A stretch of 64,000 nt of DNA. It comes from Lewinellaceae bacterium. GTDB lineage: Bacteria; Bacteroidota; Bacteroidia; Chitinophagales; Saprospiraceae. Numbering within the stretch: position 1 is the first letter of the stretch; every line of letters starts with the position of its first letter. The position numbers and the translations under genes were made by a program. The notes below the pieces were generated by a model, which saw nothing but the letters and a program-made list of their open reading frames with translations, searched no databases and was not told where the DNA came from. The stretch covers positions 2,418,001-2,482,000 of the forward strand of contig JACJXX010000002.1 of NCBI GenBank assembly GCA_020636435.1, written 5' to 3'. This document shows, in pieces, positions 1-8,758 of the stretch.

Positions 1-667
1 GGTCGGTGAATTCGGCGAAAGAAGTATATAACAACCGCTGTATAAACGGGTGGCCGATATTCTGGCTCATGAATTTGGTGAAAGAAGCCAGGTATACATT
101 CGGGGTTTCTTTTCCATAAATTTGATCCAGCATGGCTTTTTTCCCGCCAGGATAGGCCTGGTCGAGCGCTTTCCTGAGCTCTTTGGGCAGCTCCCGGTAG
201 AAATACGCCCGGATCAGGCTTTTGCCCAGGTGGGTGCCACTGCCTTCGTCTCCCAGGAGGTACCCCAGGTTGGTGACGTTGTCGATGACCGTTTCGCCGT
301 CGTAAAGGCAAGAATTAGACCCCGTGCCCAGTATGCAGGAAATGCCCGGCTGTTTGCCGCAGGTGGCCCGGGCAGCCCCCAGCAGGTCGTGTTCCACCTC
401 GATATCCGCATTGTAAAATATCCTCGTCAACGCGTTATTGACCACGCCTTTGAGCTTTTCGTCCCAACAGCCGGCGCCGTAATAATAAACCTTTTCTGCT
501 TTGTCGGGGTTTACGCCTCTATCAAAAGCTTCCTGGAGTTCCTGGTAAATTTTGTTCTCCGAATGAAACACCGGGTTGAAGCCCATCGTGCTGATGGATT
601 GCGTTCCGGCGGTATTGACCATTTTCCAGTCGGCCTTGGTTGACCCGCTATCAACAACTACAATCAT
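1..667 (-). CDS. BadF/BadG-type sugar kinase (N-acetylglucosamine kinase-like), 3' end outside window
   Basis: Reading the minus strand from the ATG at 665-667 gives 222 residues that run off the window edge. The N-terminus MIVVVDSGSTKADWK is the first phosphate-binding loop of the ASKHA fold (DSGSTK). About 110 residues in, GTGSNSCLYDG is the second loop, followed by GYLLGDEGSGTHLGK, the signature of the BadF/BadG/BcrA/BcrD family as found in bacterial GlcNAc kinases. In Bacteroidota such proteins phosphorylate amino sugars in cell-wall recycling or chitin use; the substrate here is inferred only from family resemblance. The family is usually about 280-300 residues, so about a quarter is missing. 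A palindrome overlaps its promoter. Confidence 0.85.
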   Translation of the reverse strand, partial: MIVVVDSGSTKADWKMVNTAGTQSISTMGFNPVFHSENKIYQELQEAFDRGVNPDKAEKVYYYGAGCWDEKLKGVVNNALTRIFYNADIEVEHDLLGAARATCGKQPGISCILGTGSNSCLYDGETVIDNVTNLGYLLGDEGSGTHLGKSLIRAYFYRELPKELRKALDQAYPGGKKAMLDQIYGKETPNVYLASFTKFMSQNIGHPFIQRLLYTSFAEFTD

Positions 668-694
668 GGTTCTTCTGGTAATAAATTTGGTGGG

Positions 695-719
695 CAAAGG
701 TAGTGTAAATTTTACACTA
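695..719 (-). promoter_or_regulatory. Promoter with 19-bp operator-like palindrome, upstream of the sugar kinase
   Basis: On the minus strand a perfect Bacteroidota -7 box, TACCTTTG (695-702), lies 27 bp before the kinase ATG. Immediately upstream and overlapping its first two bases is a perfect inverted repeat, TAGTGTAAA-T-TTTACACTA (701-719). A palindrome at this position would block polymerase if bound, so a repressor operator is inferred. No regulator gene is visible nearby. Confidence 0.55.
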
Positions 720-802
720 AGTAAAGGCAGTCAACAAAAATGTCTGATTCTGTCATGCTGGGGGAAATCGCAAATCAAAAACTCCCTCAACTTCCAACCG
801 GC

Positions 803-2011
803 TCATTTCAACTTCCGCACCGCTTCCCCCATGCGCCGGATGGCCTCCCTTAGTTCTTTCTCCGAGGCAGCGTAAGAGATGCGAAAGCAGTTATCTGCGC
901 CGAAAGCCGAGCCGGTCACTACCCCGACGTGGGCGCTGTAGAGGATGTATTCGCAAAAATCATCGGCGTTGTTGACGGCTATATCTCCCGACCGCTTTCC
1001 AAAATAACTGCTGATATCGGGGAAAATGTAAAAAGCGCCCTGTGGTTTGTTGACCTTCATTCCAGGGATTTCGCTGAGCAGTTCGATCACTAAGTCCCGG
1101 CGCCGCCGGAAAGCATCCCGCATATCGTGGGTGGGTTTCATATCGGAGAGCAGGGCGTGAGCCGCCGCTTTCTGCCCGAAGGAAGTAGCGCCGGAGGTAA
1201 ACTGCCCCTGCATTTTGGCGCAGGCGTCGGCAATCCATTCCGGTGCGCCGATGTAGCCCAGGCGCCAGCCGGTCATGGCAAAGCCTTTGGAAAAACCGTT
1301 GACCGTAATGGTCCGGCCTTTTACTTCTTCAAAGGCGCCGATGCTGGCGTGCTTGCCGGTAAAATTGATGTATTCGTAGATTTCGTCGGAAACGATGTAG
1401 ATGCCTTCGTGGGCGGCAACCACCTGGGCGATGGCCTTGAGTTCCTCGTGCAGGTAGACCGACCCGGTAGGGTTGCAGGGAGAAGAAAAAAGCAGCATCC
1501 TGGTCCGGGCCGTAATGGCCTCCGCCACCTGTTCGGCGGAAACCTTGTAATCTTTCTCGATATCGGCGCTGACCAGCACGGGAACGCCGCCTGCCAGTTT
1601 GACAATTTCCGAATAAGAAACCCAATAGGGCGCCAGGATGGCCACTTCGTCCCCTTCGTCGAGCAGCGAAAGGCAGATATTGGCGATGGATTGCTTGGCG
1701 CCGTTGGACACCACAATCTGGTTCAGGCCGAAGTCCAGGCCGTTGTCCCGTTTGAATTTGGTTTGTATCGCTTTGCGCAGCTCCACCAGGCCGGGGACGG
1801 GGGTGTACTTGGTGTACCCATCGTCCAATGCTTTTTTTGCGGCTTCCTTGATGTGCGCCGGCGTATCGAAATCGGGTTCCCCCAGGCTTAGGCTGATTAC
1901 ATCGTGGCCCTGGGCCGCCAGGTCGCGGGCCATCTGCGCCATCTTAATGGTGGCGGACTCTTCCATCTGCTGTATCCTCTGAGAGAGATGTTGAATGCTT
2001 ACCGTTGGCAT
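803..2011 (-). CDS. Class I/II PLP aminotransferase (aspartate aminotransferase-like)
   Basis: 402 residues from the ATG at 2009-2011, preceded by AAAGGGA; an upstream extension would need to start inside the promoter, so the shorter form is chosen. It is a fold-type I PLP transaminase: SLGEPDFDTP near the N-terminus (substrate-binding loop), SSPCNPTGSV (about residue 180), SDEIYEYINF (about 208, Asp and Tyr contacting PLP), and NGFSKGFAMTGWRLGY with the Schiff-base lysine at about residue 242. The expected reaction is transfer of an amino group between aspartate (or an aromatic amino acid) and 2-oxoglutarate in the cytosol. Length and all motifs are typical of the AspB subgroup of bacterial aspartate aminotransferases. 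It is convergent with the sugar kinase promoter region and monocistronic. Confidence 0.93.
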   Translation of the reverse strand: MPTVSIQHLSQRIQQMEESATIKMAQMARDLAAQGHDVISLSLGEPDFDTPAHIKEAAKKALDDGYTKYTPVPGLVELRKAIQTKFKRDNGLDFGLNQIVVSNGAKQSIANICLSLLDEGDEVAILAPYWVSYSEIVKLAGGVPVLVSADIEKDYKVSAEQVAEAITARTRMLLFSSPCNPTGSVYLHEELKAIAQVVAAHEGIYIVSDEIYEYINFTGKHASIGAFEEVKGRTITVNGFSKGFAMTGWRLGYIGAPEWIADACAKMQGQFTSGATSFGQKAAAHALLSDMKPTHDMRDAFRRRRDLVIELLSEIPGMKVNKPQGAFYIFPDISSYFGKRSGDIAVNNADDFCEYILYSAHVGVVTGSAFGADNCFRISYAASEKELREAIRRMGEAVRKLK

Positions 2012-2054
2012 GTTCCCTTTCTGTTTAAGTGACACAAGTAAAATAATTGCCTGC

Positions 2055-2062
2055 AAAAGTAG
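2055..2062 (-). promoter_or_regulatory. -7 box of the aminotransferase promoter
   Basis: TACTTTTG on the minus strand fits the Bacteroidota -7 consensus TAnnTTTG and lies 43 bp before the aminotransferase ATG. No strong -33 TTTG is visible at the usual distance; the sequence upstream is A/T-rich. Confidence 0.45.
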
Positions 2063-2240
2063 GCTTTTTAATAACCAACTGCACTTTTTTTTAGGTTATC
2101 CTTCAAAAAACAGGCTATTGTTTTCGAATGGCGCAATAGGGCAGGAATGGGCTGGCGGAAATAGAATGCGTTCGAAGTGTGCAATTTTTTCTATATTCGA
2201 CGCCGGAAAAGGAAGGATTTTATTCACAGAACAGCGATCC

Positions 2241-4445
2241 ATGAGCAAAAAGAAGAAGGCTCCGGCAGGAAATAAGCGGCGAAGCAAGGTTTCAGCAGGG
2301 CAGCCCCCGAAGGCGGCGCCGAAGGTGGAGGCCAGCAGCCCCGAACAACTGGCGCTTTACCGCAAGGTTTTCAGGTTTTCGGCTCTGGGCATCCTGCTCA
2401 TAACCCTTCTGCTGTCTTTATTCAGCGGCATCAACGGCGATGACGAGTTCCAGAACGACTACTCCGAAAAACTGGTGAATTATTACCTTTCTTTCGGGGC
2501 GGATACCTCCGCCCTCTACATCGAAAAGGGCAATATGCACTACTACGGGGGCTTTTTTGACCTGGCCACCGGGCTGGTCAACCGCGCTTTGGGTTTCGAA
2601 GAGGTGGATATGGCCTATCATCACGTCCGCCACCTGTTTAACGCCATAATGGGAGTGCTGGCCATGCTTTTCGTAGGGCTGTTGGCCAAAGAGATCGCAG
2701 GCTGGAGGGCAGGCATCCTGGCGTTGTGGTTCATTTTCCTATCTCCCCGGTTTCTGGGGCATGCTTTGATGAACCCCAAGGATATCCCTTTTGCCGCCGG
2801 TTTCGCCATCGCTACTTATTATATGGTGTTGCTCTTTAAGCAAATGCCCCGGCCCGGATGGAAAACAGCGCTGGGCGTTGCCCTGGGGATCGCGCTGGCG
2901 CTGGCTACCCGCGCCGGCGGGCTTTTGCTGTTTGGCTACCTCGGCCTTTTTGCCGGCCTGGATTTTTTATTGAAATACGGCTTCAAGGGCCTGGCGCAGG
3001 AAAGCAAGGCGCTGTTGGCCTACCTGGCCTACGGGCTTGGCATTGCGGTTGCTGCTTATGTGCTGGCCATCCTGACCTGGCCGGCCGCTCTGGCCGACCC
3101 GCTGGGGCACCCGCTGGCCGCCCTCACGGAATTTTCCAAACTGGGCATTAAGATACGCGTGCTATTTGCCGGAGATAACCTGCTTTCCGACGACACGGCC
3201 TGGTATTATTCGGTGCTCTGGATCGTGAAAACGGTGCCGCTTTTCACCCTGCTGGGCTTTGCCGGCAGCTTTTTCATCCTGCCTACGCTTCTGAAGCGCT
3301 ACAATACCACTGCCGTGCTGCTGGCGTATTTCGCCACTATTTTTCCGGTGGCCTATGTCATCTACCAGGATTCCATCCTGCACGACGGCTGGAGGCACCT
3401 GATGTTTATTTATCCGAGTATGGTAGTGGTGGCGGCCGTCTTCTGGGCAACCCTGGAAAGCTTTTTTCAGGGGCGGAAAACCGGGCGTTATGTACTTTGG
3501 GGCGTTATTGGCTTGCTGGCCGTCGACGCCGCGCTCTTTATCGTCCGCAACCCGCAGTATCCTTATGTATATTTCAACCCCATCGGCGGCGGCATCAGGG
3601 GCGCCTACGGATATTACGAGACGGATTACTGGGGCGTGTCGGTCCGGCAGGCCATCGACTGGATGGCGGAGGAAGGGATACTCAGCCCGGAAATGCAGGA
3701 TACGGTGACGCTCGGCACAACCTTTTTCTACAATGCCAGCCGCCTCACCCGAAAGCGCTTCAATGGCAAGGTGAAAGTAAAATACGTCCGTTTCAACACC
3801 CGCTACAGCGAGGCCTGGGACTACGGGATTTTCCCGTCGCGCTTTATCCGCGGGGCGCACCTGCGTTCGGGCACCTGGCCCAACAGCAAAACGATCCACA
3901 CCATAGACGCCAATGGGGTGCCTCTGCTGGCCATTGAAAAAGACGAAAACAAATACGCCTTCCAGGGACAGCGGGCGATGGCTTCCGGCAACCTGCCGGA
4001 GGCGGTGAGCCAGTTTCAAAAAGAAGTGCAGGCCCATCCGGACAACGAAGTAGCCTGGACATCTCTCGCCAGCGCTTACATCAGCCAGGGGCAGTACCAG
4101 CAGGCGCTGGAAGCTGCCCAGCGGGCCCTGCAAGCCGCGCCGGACGTGGAAACCGGGCTGCTTTACGAGGGGCTGGCCTACCTGAACCTGGGGCAGCAGC
4201 AACGGGCATTGGGTTCTTTTGAGCGCCTTGTTCGGGTAAACGAAGAATATTACGCTGCCTATTATTATATGGGGCTGGCTTACGAGTCGACTCAAAACTA
4301 CCGGGCGGCCTTTGAAAACGCTCAGAAAGCCATCGAAGCCAACCCGGGGTTTAAACAGGCTTATCAGCTGGCAGCCCGTGCCCTGCAGGCCCTGGGCGAC
4401 AACCAAAATGCCGCCCGTTACCTGGAAGCCGCACAAAAGCTTTAA
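2241..4445 (+). CDS. Polytopic membrane glycosyltransferase (PMT/ArnT-like) with C-terminal TPR repeats
   Basis: 734 residues starting at MSKKKKAPAGNK; the frame is open upstream but the lysine-rich cytosolic N-terminus fits this start. After a first membrane helix (about residues 40-60) comes a luminal loop with NGDDEFQNDYSEK; the acidic pair after the first helix is the catalytic position in GT39/GT83-type lipid-sugar transferases. About ten further helices follow to residue 440, including HALMNPKDIPFAAGF, typical of this fold. Residues about 590-734 are tetratricopeptide repeats (for example EVAWTSLASAYISQGQYQQALEAAQRAL). It probably transfers a sugar from a polyprenyl carrier to an extracytoplasmic acceptor; donor and acceptor are unknown. 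The methyltransferase gene follows 29 bp downstream. Confidence 0.75.
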   Translation: MSKKKKAPAGNKRRSKVSAGQPPKAAPKVEASSPEQLALYRKVFRFSALGILLITLLLSLFSGINGDDEFQNDYSEKLVNYYLSFGADTSALYIEKGNMHYYGGFFDLATGLVNRALGFEEVDMAYHHVRHLFNAIMGVLAMLFVGLLAKEIAGWRAGILALWFIFLSPRFLGHALMNPKDIPFAAGFAIATYYMVLLFKQMPRPGWKTALGVALGIALALATRAGGLLLFGYLGLFAGLDFLLKYGFKGLAQESKALLAYLAYGLGIAVAAYVLAILTWPAALADPLGHPLAALTEFSKLGIKIRVLFAGDNLLSDDTAWYYSVLWIVKTVPLFTLLGFAGSFFILPTLLKRYNTTAVLLAYFATIFPVAYVIYQDSILHDGWRHLMFIYPSMVVVAAVFWATLESFFQGRKTGRYVLWGVIGLLAVDAALFIVRNPQYPYVYFNPIGGGIRGAYGYYETDYWGVSVRQAIDWMAEEGILSPEMQDTVTLGTTFFYNASRLTRKRFNGKVKVKYVRFNTRYSEAWDYGIFPSRFIRGAHLRSGTWPNSKTIHTIDANGVPLLAIEKDENKYAFQGQRAMASGNLPEAVSQFQKEVQAHPDNEVAWTSLASAYISQGQYQQALEAAQRALQAAPDVETGLLYEGLAYLNLGQQQRALGSFERLVRVNEEYYAAYYYMGLAYESTQNYRAAFENAQKAIEANPGFKQAYQLAARALQALGDNQNAARYLEAAQKL

Positions 4446-4474
4446 GTTTGTGGCTCCACACTACGAAGAGAAAG

Positions 4475-5278
4475 ATGAATTATAAATTGCTTTTTCCTAC
4501 TTACCGCAACCGCTACCTTTTTATCCAGCGAAACCTCGAACGGCTCTCGCAGGAACGCCGCTTCGCTCAGGCGCTGAACCTGGGCGCCGGCGAAGGAGAT
4601 TACGACGGCATGATCGCCCGCTACTGCGGCCGCCTGGTTTCCTGCGATATCAATGAACAGGACGTCGACTACGCCCGGCGGCTCAACGCCGAAGTACCCA
4701 ACCTGGAATACCGGGTGGAAGATGCGCTCAACCTGAGCTTCAAAGACAATACTTTTGACCTGGTCGTTTCCGTGGAAGTGATCGAGCACGTCGGCAGGCC
4801 GGAGCGGATGATCGAAGAGATTCAGAGGGTGCTCAAGCCGGATGGCCTGGCGCTGATCACCTTCCCCAACCTGGATTTCCCCTTCACCTACGATCCGGTC
4901 AACCGCCTGCTCAGTTATTTCGGGGATAAGAAAATTTCGCAGGGTGCCTATGCTTTCGGCCATGATTACCTGGTTTCCAAAACGGATTTCCGCGCCTGGT
5001 CCGAAAAAAACCACCTGGCTGTTGTCCAGGAAAGAAACCTGAGCGGTTACCTCGTCGGTTTGCTGGAAATGTACTGGACGGGCGTCATCCAGAGCATTTT
5101 CAAGGCCAATGCGACCAACCTCTCCGGCCAGAAAGAGAAAAAGCTGGCCCTGCGGCCTTCCGCCAAAGGGCCGTTCCTGACCCGGCTTACCGACCTGATC
5201 ATCAGGATAGACGATGCGCTGTTTCGCCGCGCCGCGAATTCGGTCGGCAAGGGCTTTATCATTCAGAAAAAAGGATAA
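4475..5278 (+). CDS. SAM-dependent class I methyltransferase
   Basis: 267 residues from ATG 4475. The Rossmann-like SAM site is clear: LNLGAGEGDYDGMIA (motif I, about residue 40), VSCDINEQDVDYA with the acidic residue that binds ribose, then DNTFDLVVSVEVIEHV (motif IV, about 90-105) and LKPDGLALITFPNL. These are hallmarks of the Methyltransf_11/25 group, whose substrates vary widely (small molecules, lipids, glycans). It follows the membrane glycosyltransferase closely and precedes the carboxylase gene by 11 bp, so the three may be cotranscribed; a role in modifying a surface glycan or lipid is only a guess. Confidence 0.8.
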   Translation: MNYKLLFPTYRNRYLFIQRNLERLSQERRFAQALNLGAGEGDYDGMIARYCGRLVSCDINEQDVDYARRLNAEVPNLEYRVEDALNLSFKDNTFDLVVSVEVIEHVGRPERMIEEIQRVLKPDGLALITFPNLDFPFTYDPVNRLLSYFGDKKISQGAYAFGHDYLVSKTDFRAWSEKNHLAVVQERNLSGYLVGLLEMYWTGVIQSIFKANATNLSGQKEKKLALRPSAKGPFLTRLTDLIIRIDDALFRRAANSVGKGFIIQKKG

Positions 5279-5289
5279 ACCAGCTTTCT

Positions 5290-6831
5290 ATGAAAGAGAA
5301 ATTGCAACAACTCCAGGATGAAATTGCGGCCGCCATGATGGGCGGCGGCGCCGATAAGATCGAAAAACAGCACGAAAAGGGGAAGCTCACTGCCCGCGAG
5401 CGCGTTCATTTTTTACTCGATAACGGGTCTTTCGAGGAGATCGGCATGCTGGTCACTCACCGAAGCAGCGATTTTGGGATGGAAAAGCAACGCATACCGG
5501 GAGACGGGGTGGTTACCGGCTACGGCACCATCGACGGGCGGCTGGTTTACGTCTTTGCCCAGGATTTTACCGTCTTTGGCGGCTCCCTTTCCGAAACCCA
5601 CGCCGAAAAGATCTGCAAGGTTATGGACCTGGCGATGGAAAATGGCGCGCCGGTCATCGGCCTCAACGATTCAGGCGGCGCCCGCATCCAGGAAGGGGTT
5701 AGTTCCCTGGGAGGATACGCCGATATCTTTTACCGCAACGTCATGGCATCGGGGGTCATCCCTCAGATCTCCGCCATTATGGGCCCTTGCGCGGGCGGCG
5801 CCGTCTATTCTCCGGCCATGACCGACTTCACGATTATGGTGGAGAACACCTCCTACATGTTCGTCACCGGCCCCAATGTGGTAAAAACAGTAACCAACGA
5901 AGAAGTGACTGCCGAAGACCTGGGCGGCGCGAGCGCGCACTCCACCAAATCGGGCGTCACCCACCTCACCGCCGGCAACGACATCGACTGCCTGGCCAAA
6001 ATACGCCGCCTGCTGAGTTATATGCCCCAGAATTGCGAAGACCGGCCGGCCCACTTGCCTTTCGAACTGAAGGAGGAGATTCGCATGCAACTCAGGGATA
6101 TTGTGCCCGAAAACGCCAACCAGCCCTACGATATGAGGGATGTGGTGGCGGGCATCACCGATAAGGACTCCTTTATGGAAGTCCATGAGCACTACGCGGA
6201 AAACCTGATCGTCGGCTTCGCCCGGCTGGGCGGCCGCAGCATCGGCATCGTCGGCAACCAACCCGTGAGCCTGGCCGGCGTGCTCGACGTGAACAGCTCG
6301 AAAAAAGGCGCCCGTTTTGTGCGTTTCTGCGACTGTTTCAACATCCCGCTGCTGGTCCTGGTGGATGTGCCCGGCTTCCTGCCCGGAACCGACCAGGAGT
6401 GGAACGGCATCATCGTCAACGGAGCCAAACTGCTGTACGCTTTCAGCGAGGCCACCGTTCCCCGCGTGACCCTCATCACCCGCAAGGCCTACGGCGGCGC
6501 TTACGACGTGATGAACTCCAAACACATCGGCGCCGACATGAACTTCGCCTGGCCCTCGGCGGAGATCGCTGTAATGGGCGCCAAAGGCGCCTCTGAGATC
6601 ATCTTCCGCCGGGAAATCAAAGCCGCCGACGACCCGGAAGCCATGCTGGCGGAGAAGGAAAAAGAATACCAGGAGATGTTTGCTCACCCTTATCGCGCCG
6701 CCGGCCGCGGCTTCGTCGACGAGGTGATCGACCCCAAAGATACCCGGCGCAAATTGATCCGGGCTTTCGCTATGCTGGAAAACAAGGCGGCTAAATTGCC
6801 GAAGAAAAAACATGGGAATATTCCGTTGTGA
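5290..6831 (+). CDS. Acyl-CoA carboxylase carboxyltransferase subunit (propionyl-/methylmalonyl-CoA type)
   Basis: 513 residues, the usual size of PccB/MmdA-type carboxyltransferase beta chains. KLTARERVHFLLDNGSFEEIG opens the crotonase-like N-half. GLNDSGGARIQEGVSSLGGY (about residues 123-142) and GPCAGGAVYSPAMTDF (about 158-173) form the acyl-CoA oxyanion site. The C-half contains VDVPGFLPGTDQEWNGIIVNGAKLLYAF and RKAYGGAYDVM, which bind carboxybiotin. The enzyme moves carboxyl from biotin to propionyl-CoA (or the reverse with methylmalonyl-CoA). The biotin carboxylase and carrier subunits are not in this window. ATG is 11 bp after the methyltransferase stop. Confidence 0.93.
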   Translation: MKEKLQQLQDEIAAAMMGGGADKIEKQHEKGKLTARERVHFLLDNGSFEEIGMLVTHRSSDFGMEKQRIPGDGVVTGYGTIDGRLVYVFAQDFTVFGGSLSETHAEKICKVMDLAMENGAPVIGLNDSGGARIQEGVSSLGGYADIFYRNVMASGVIPQISAIMGPCAGGAVYSPAMTDFTIMVENTSYMFVTGPNVVKTVTNEEVTAEDLGGASAHSTKSGVTHLTAGNDIDCLAKIRRLLSYMPQNCEDRPAHLPFELKEEIRMQLRDIVPENANQPYDMRDVVAGITDKDSFMEVHEHYAENLIVGFARLGGRSIGIVGNQPVSLAGVLDVNSSKKGARFVRFCDCFNIPLLVLVDVPGFLPGTDQEWNGIIVNGAKLLYAFSEATVPRVTLITRKAYGGAYDVMNSKHIGADMNFAWPSAEIAVMGAKGASEIIFRREIKAADDPEAMLAEKEKEYQEMFAHPYRAAGRGFVDEVIDPKDTRRKLIRAFAMLENKAAKLPKKKHGNIPL

Positions 6832-6870
6832 CTTACACACTTACACACTTACACACTTACACACTTACAC
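6831..6870. repeat. Five exact tandem copies of ACTTACAC
   Basis: The 8-mer ACTTACAC is repeated five times without error, starting at the last base of the carboxyltransferase stop codon and ending 9 bp before the ribonuclease D ATG. An array of this kind can change copy number by slippage and would alter the leader of the next gene. Confidence 0.95.
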
Positions 6871-6879
6871 ATTACTATA

Positions 6880-8067
6880 ATGCCAGACCGCGCCCATCAA
6901 TACCAACTCATCGAGCACCCCAAAGACCTCGATGCCTTTTACCAGGAACACCGGAACCTCTCCTGGATGGCCTTTGACACCGAGTTTGTCGGAGAGAAGC
7001 GCTTCCACACGTTGCTCTGCCTCATCCAGGTGAAGTCGGAGAAGGGGCTGTTCCTCATCGACCCCATCCGCCTGAAAAAACTGGACCCTTTTCTCGATCT
7101 GGTCGCCGACCCGAAGATCACCAAGATCACGCATGCGGGCGACAACGACTACCGGCTGCTGAACAACCTCTTTGACGTTCTGCCCCGCAATGTGTTCGAT
7201 ACGCAGATCGCCGCCGGTTTCGTAGGGTATAAATATCCCGTGGCTTTCCGGCAATTGGTGGAGAGCGAACTGGGCGTCCACCTGAAAAAGGGGTACGCCG
7301 TGACCGATTGGGAAGCGCGCCCTTTCCAGCAAAAGCAGTTGCAGTACGCCCTGAATGACGTCCTCTTCCTTCCTGAACTCCGGGAGCGCCTGCAGCGGAA
7401 ACTCCAGGGGCAGCAACGTACCCATTGGGCCGACGAGGAACTCGCCCTCCTGGAGCGGGCCGACTATTATTACAAAGACCCGAACGACGAAGCCCTTAAG
7501 AGCAACATGATGCGGTCGCTCAAAACCCGGGAGCAGGTTTTTCTGCTCCGCCTGTTCGCCTGGCGCCGCCAGGTGGCCGAACAACGCGACCATTCCAAGG
7601 AAATGGTCCTGCCCGCCAAATACATCAGCCACATCGTGCGCGGCATCTCTTCTGGCCGCGAAGCCCTGAAGCACAGCCGCCGCATCCCCACCCGCACCGC
7701 CGAAAAATACGGGGCTATCTTCGAAGAACTCTACAACCGCCCGGTGTCCGACGAGGAGCGCGAGATTCTCAAGCGCATGCCCTCCGAATCGGACGAAGAC
7801 CCCAAAGAACGCATCATCATGGAGATGCTCTACCAGGTGATCAAGTACAAATGCCTGGAGCAGGATATTTCCATCAATATGGTGGTGCCCCGCGGCGAGC
7901 TCAAAAAGATCCGCGCCGACGAGGACGATGCCCTCGACGTGCTGGCCGTCGGCTGGCGCCAGGAAATGCTCGGCGCCTACTTCCTCGACTGGCTCTCCAA
8001 CGCCAACCGCATGAAAGTGGATTTGCTGGACGATAGGATCGTTATTCATCCGGAGGAGCATTCTTAG
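6880..8067 (+). CDS. rnd: Ribonuclease D (DEDD 3'-5' exonuclease with HRDC domain)
   Basis: 395 residues. The DEDDy active site is complete: FDTEFVGEKRF (about residue 32, Asp and Glu), HAGDNDYRLLNNLF (about 87, Asp), NVFDTQIAA, and YALNDVLFLPELRERL (about 164, Tyr and Asp). Residues about 210-290 are the HRDC helical domain (LFAWRRQVAEQRDHSKEMVLPAKYI). RNase D trims the 3' ends of tRNA precursors and other stable RNAs using two metal ions in the cytosol. The ATG follows the ACTTACAC array. Downstream lies a long repeat-rich spacer. Confidence 0.92.
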   Translation: MPDRAHQYQLIEHPKDLDAFYQEHRNLSWMAFDTEFVGEKRFHTLLCLIQVKSEKGLFLIDPIRLKKLDPFLDLVADPKITKITHAGDNDYRLLNNLFDVLPRNVFDTQIAAGFVGYKYPVAFRQLVESELGVHLKKGYAVTDWEARPFQQKQLQYALNDVLFLPELRERLQRKLQGQQRTHWADEELALLERADYYYKDPNDEALKSNMMRSLKTREQVFLLRLFAWRRQVAEQRDHSKEMVLPAKYISHIVRGISSGREALKHSRRIPTRTAEKYGAIFEELYNRPVSDEEREILKRMPSESDEDPKERIIMEMLYQVIKYKCLEQDISINMVVPRGELKKIRADEDDALDVLAVGWRQEMLGAYFLDWLSNANRMKVDLLDDRIVIHPEEHS

Positions 8068-8068
8068 C

Positions 8069-8250
8069 CGCAAAATGCAGAACCGCAGAATGTAGAATGA
8101 AAAAGGTGGCTAACGAAGGTCAGCAGGGCGTTAGGCGCAAAATGCAGAACCGCAGAATTGAAAATGGAAAAGATAGCTTGGGAAGGGCAGCTCCGTGGTA
8201 GCCACGCCCCTTTTAAATTTCCGATTCCCCGTTTTGCGGTTTTGCGGTTA
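8069..8250. repeat. GCAAAATGCAGAACCGCAGAAT word repeats after ribonuclease D
   Basis: The words GCAAAATGCAGAACCGCAG and AGAATG occur at 8071-8096 and again at 8137-8160. The complementary word GTTTTGCGGTTTTGCGGTT closes the block at 8231-8249, so the ends can pair. The same TTTTGCGG word returns at about 8497-8525. No open reading frame of credible quality is present. Confidence 0.7.
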
Positions 8251-8436
8251 GGCACGAGGAAAGAATAAAGTGTTCAATTATGGGGCAGTAATTTTTGTGC
8301 CAGGCAAGGCGCGAAGAATGAGGATAGCCAAATCTACCTGAGTGATAGCCTGCCCCGCACCCGAAGGGTCGGGGAGCAACGCAGCATGGCGCAAAAAGGA
8401 CAAGCCAGAATGGATAGTTTATTCTTTCGTCGTGCC
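8251..8436. mobile_element. MITE-like element, copy 1 (186 bp)
   Basis: The ends are GGCACGAGGAAAGAATAAA and, inverted, GGCACGACGAAAGAATAAA (18 of 19 identical). TTA flanks both sides, suggesting a 3-bp target duplication. The arms stay complementary further inward (for example TTTTTGTGCCAGGC against TTTTTGCGCCATGC), so the whole element can fold into one long imperfect hairpin. Relative to copy 2 it has about 28 extra bases at the apex containing CCCCGCACCCGAAGGGTCGGGG, itself a small hairpin. It has no transposase. A spurious open frame runs through it. Confidence 0.75.
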
Positions 8437-8758
8437 TTAATCCCCCCGCCGCCCGTCCGCCGCCCTTTTGAATTTTCGATTCTATATTTTGCGGTTTTGC
8501 GGTTTTCTGGTTTTGCGGTTTTCCGGCTTTACATTAAAAAGGTAGCCTGGCGAGCCAGGCTACCTGCACAAAGTGTAATACAAAAGATTACGCGATTGTT
8601 GCTTGTTTTTACGGGAGTTGCCGCCCGGAGGTTGCAGTATCGCGGCCTAACTGTGAAATTTTTCATATTTATATATGTTAAATGTTATTGAAAATTGACG
8701 AGTCTTTTCTATATTTACATTGTTGTCAAAAACAAAACTCTTCCTTCCCAAACAATAA
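8437..8758. other. Spacer between the two MITE copies
   Basis: No gene is supported here. It contains TTTTGCGG-type word repeats (about 8497-8525), a perfect hairpin (8541-8564) and an A/T-rich stretch before copy 2. Confidence 0.6.
8541..8564. repeat. Perfect hairpin GGTAGCCTGG-CGAG-CCAGGCTACC
   Basis: Ten-base perfect arms with a four-base loop. On the minus strand the stem is followed by TTTTT (8536-8540), which looks like an intrinsic terminator, but no minus-strand gene lies upstream of it; on the plus strand there is no T-tract. It may instead be a REP-like repeat. Confidence 0.6.

Noticed and set aside
3162..4436. 424-aa minus-strand frame opposite the membrane glycosyltransferase
   Set aside because: Antisense shadow; no motif or start-site support.
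8536..8564. Intrinsic terminator on the minus strand
   Set aside because: Stem and T-tract fit, but no minus-strand gene lies upstream to be terminated; kept only as a hairpin.
8386..8691. 101-aa plus-strand frame after ribonuclease D
   Set aside because: It starts in the MITE-like element and runs through TTTTGCGG words and a perfect hairpin; the peptide is low-complexity and basic.
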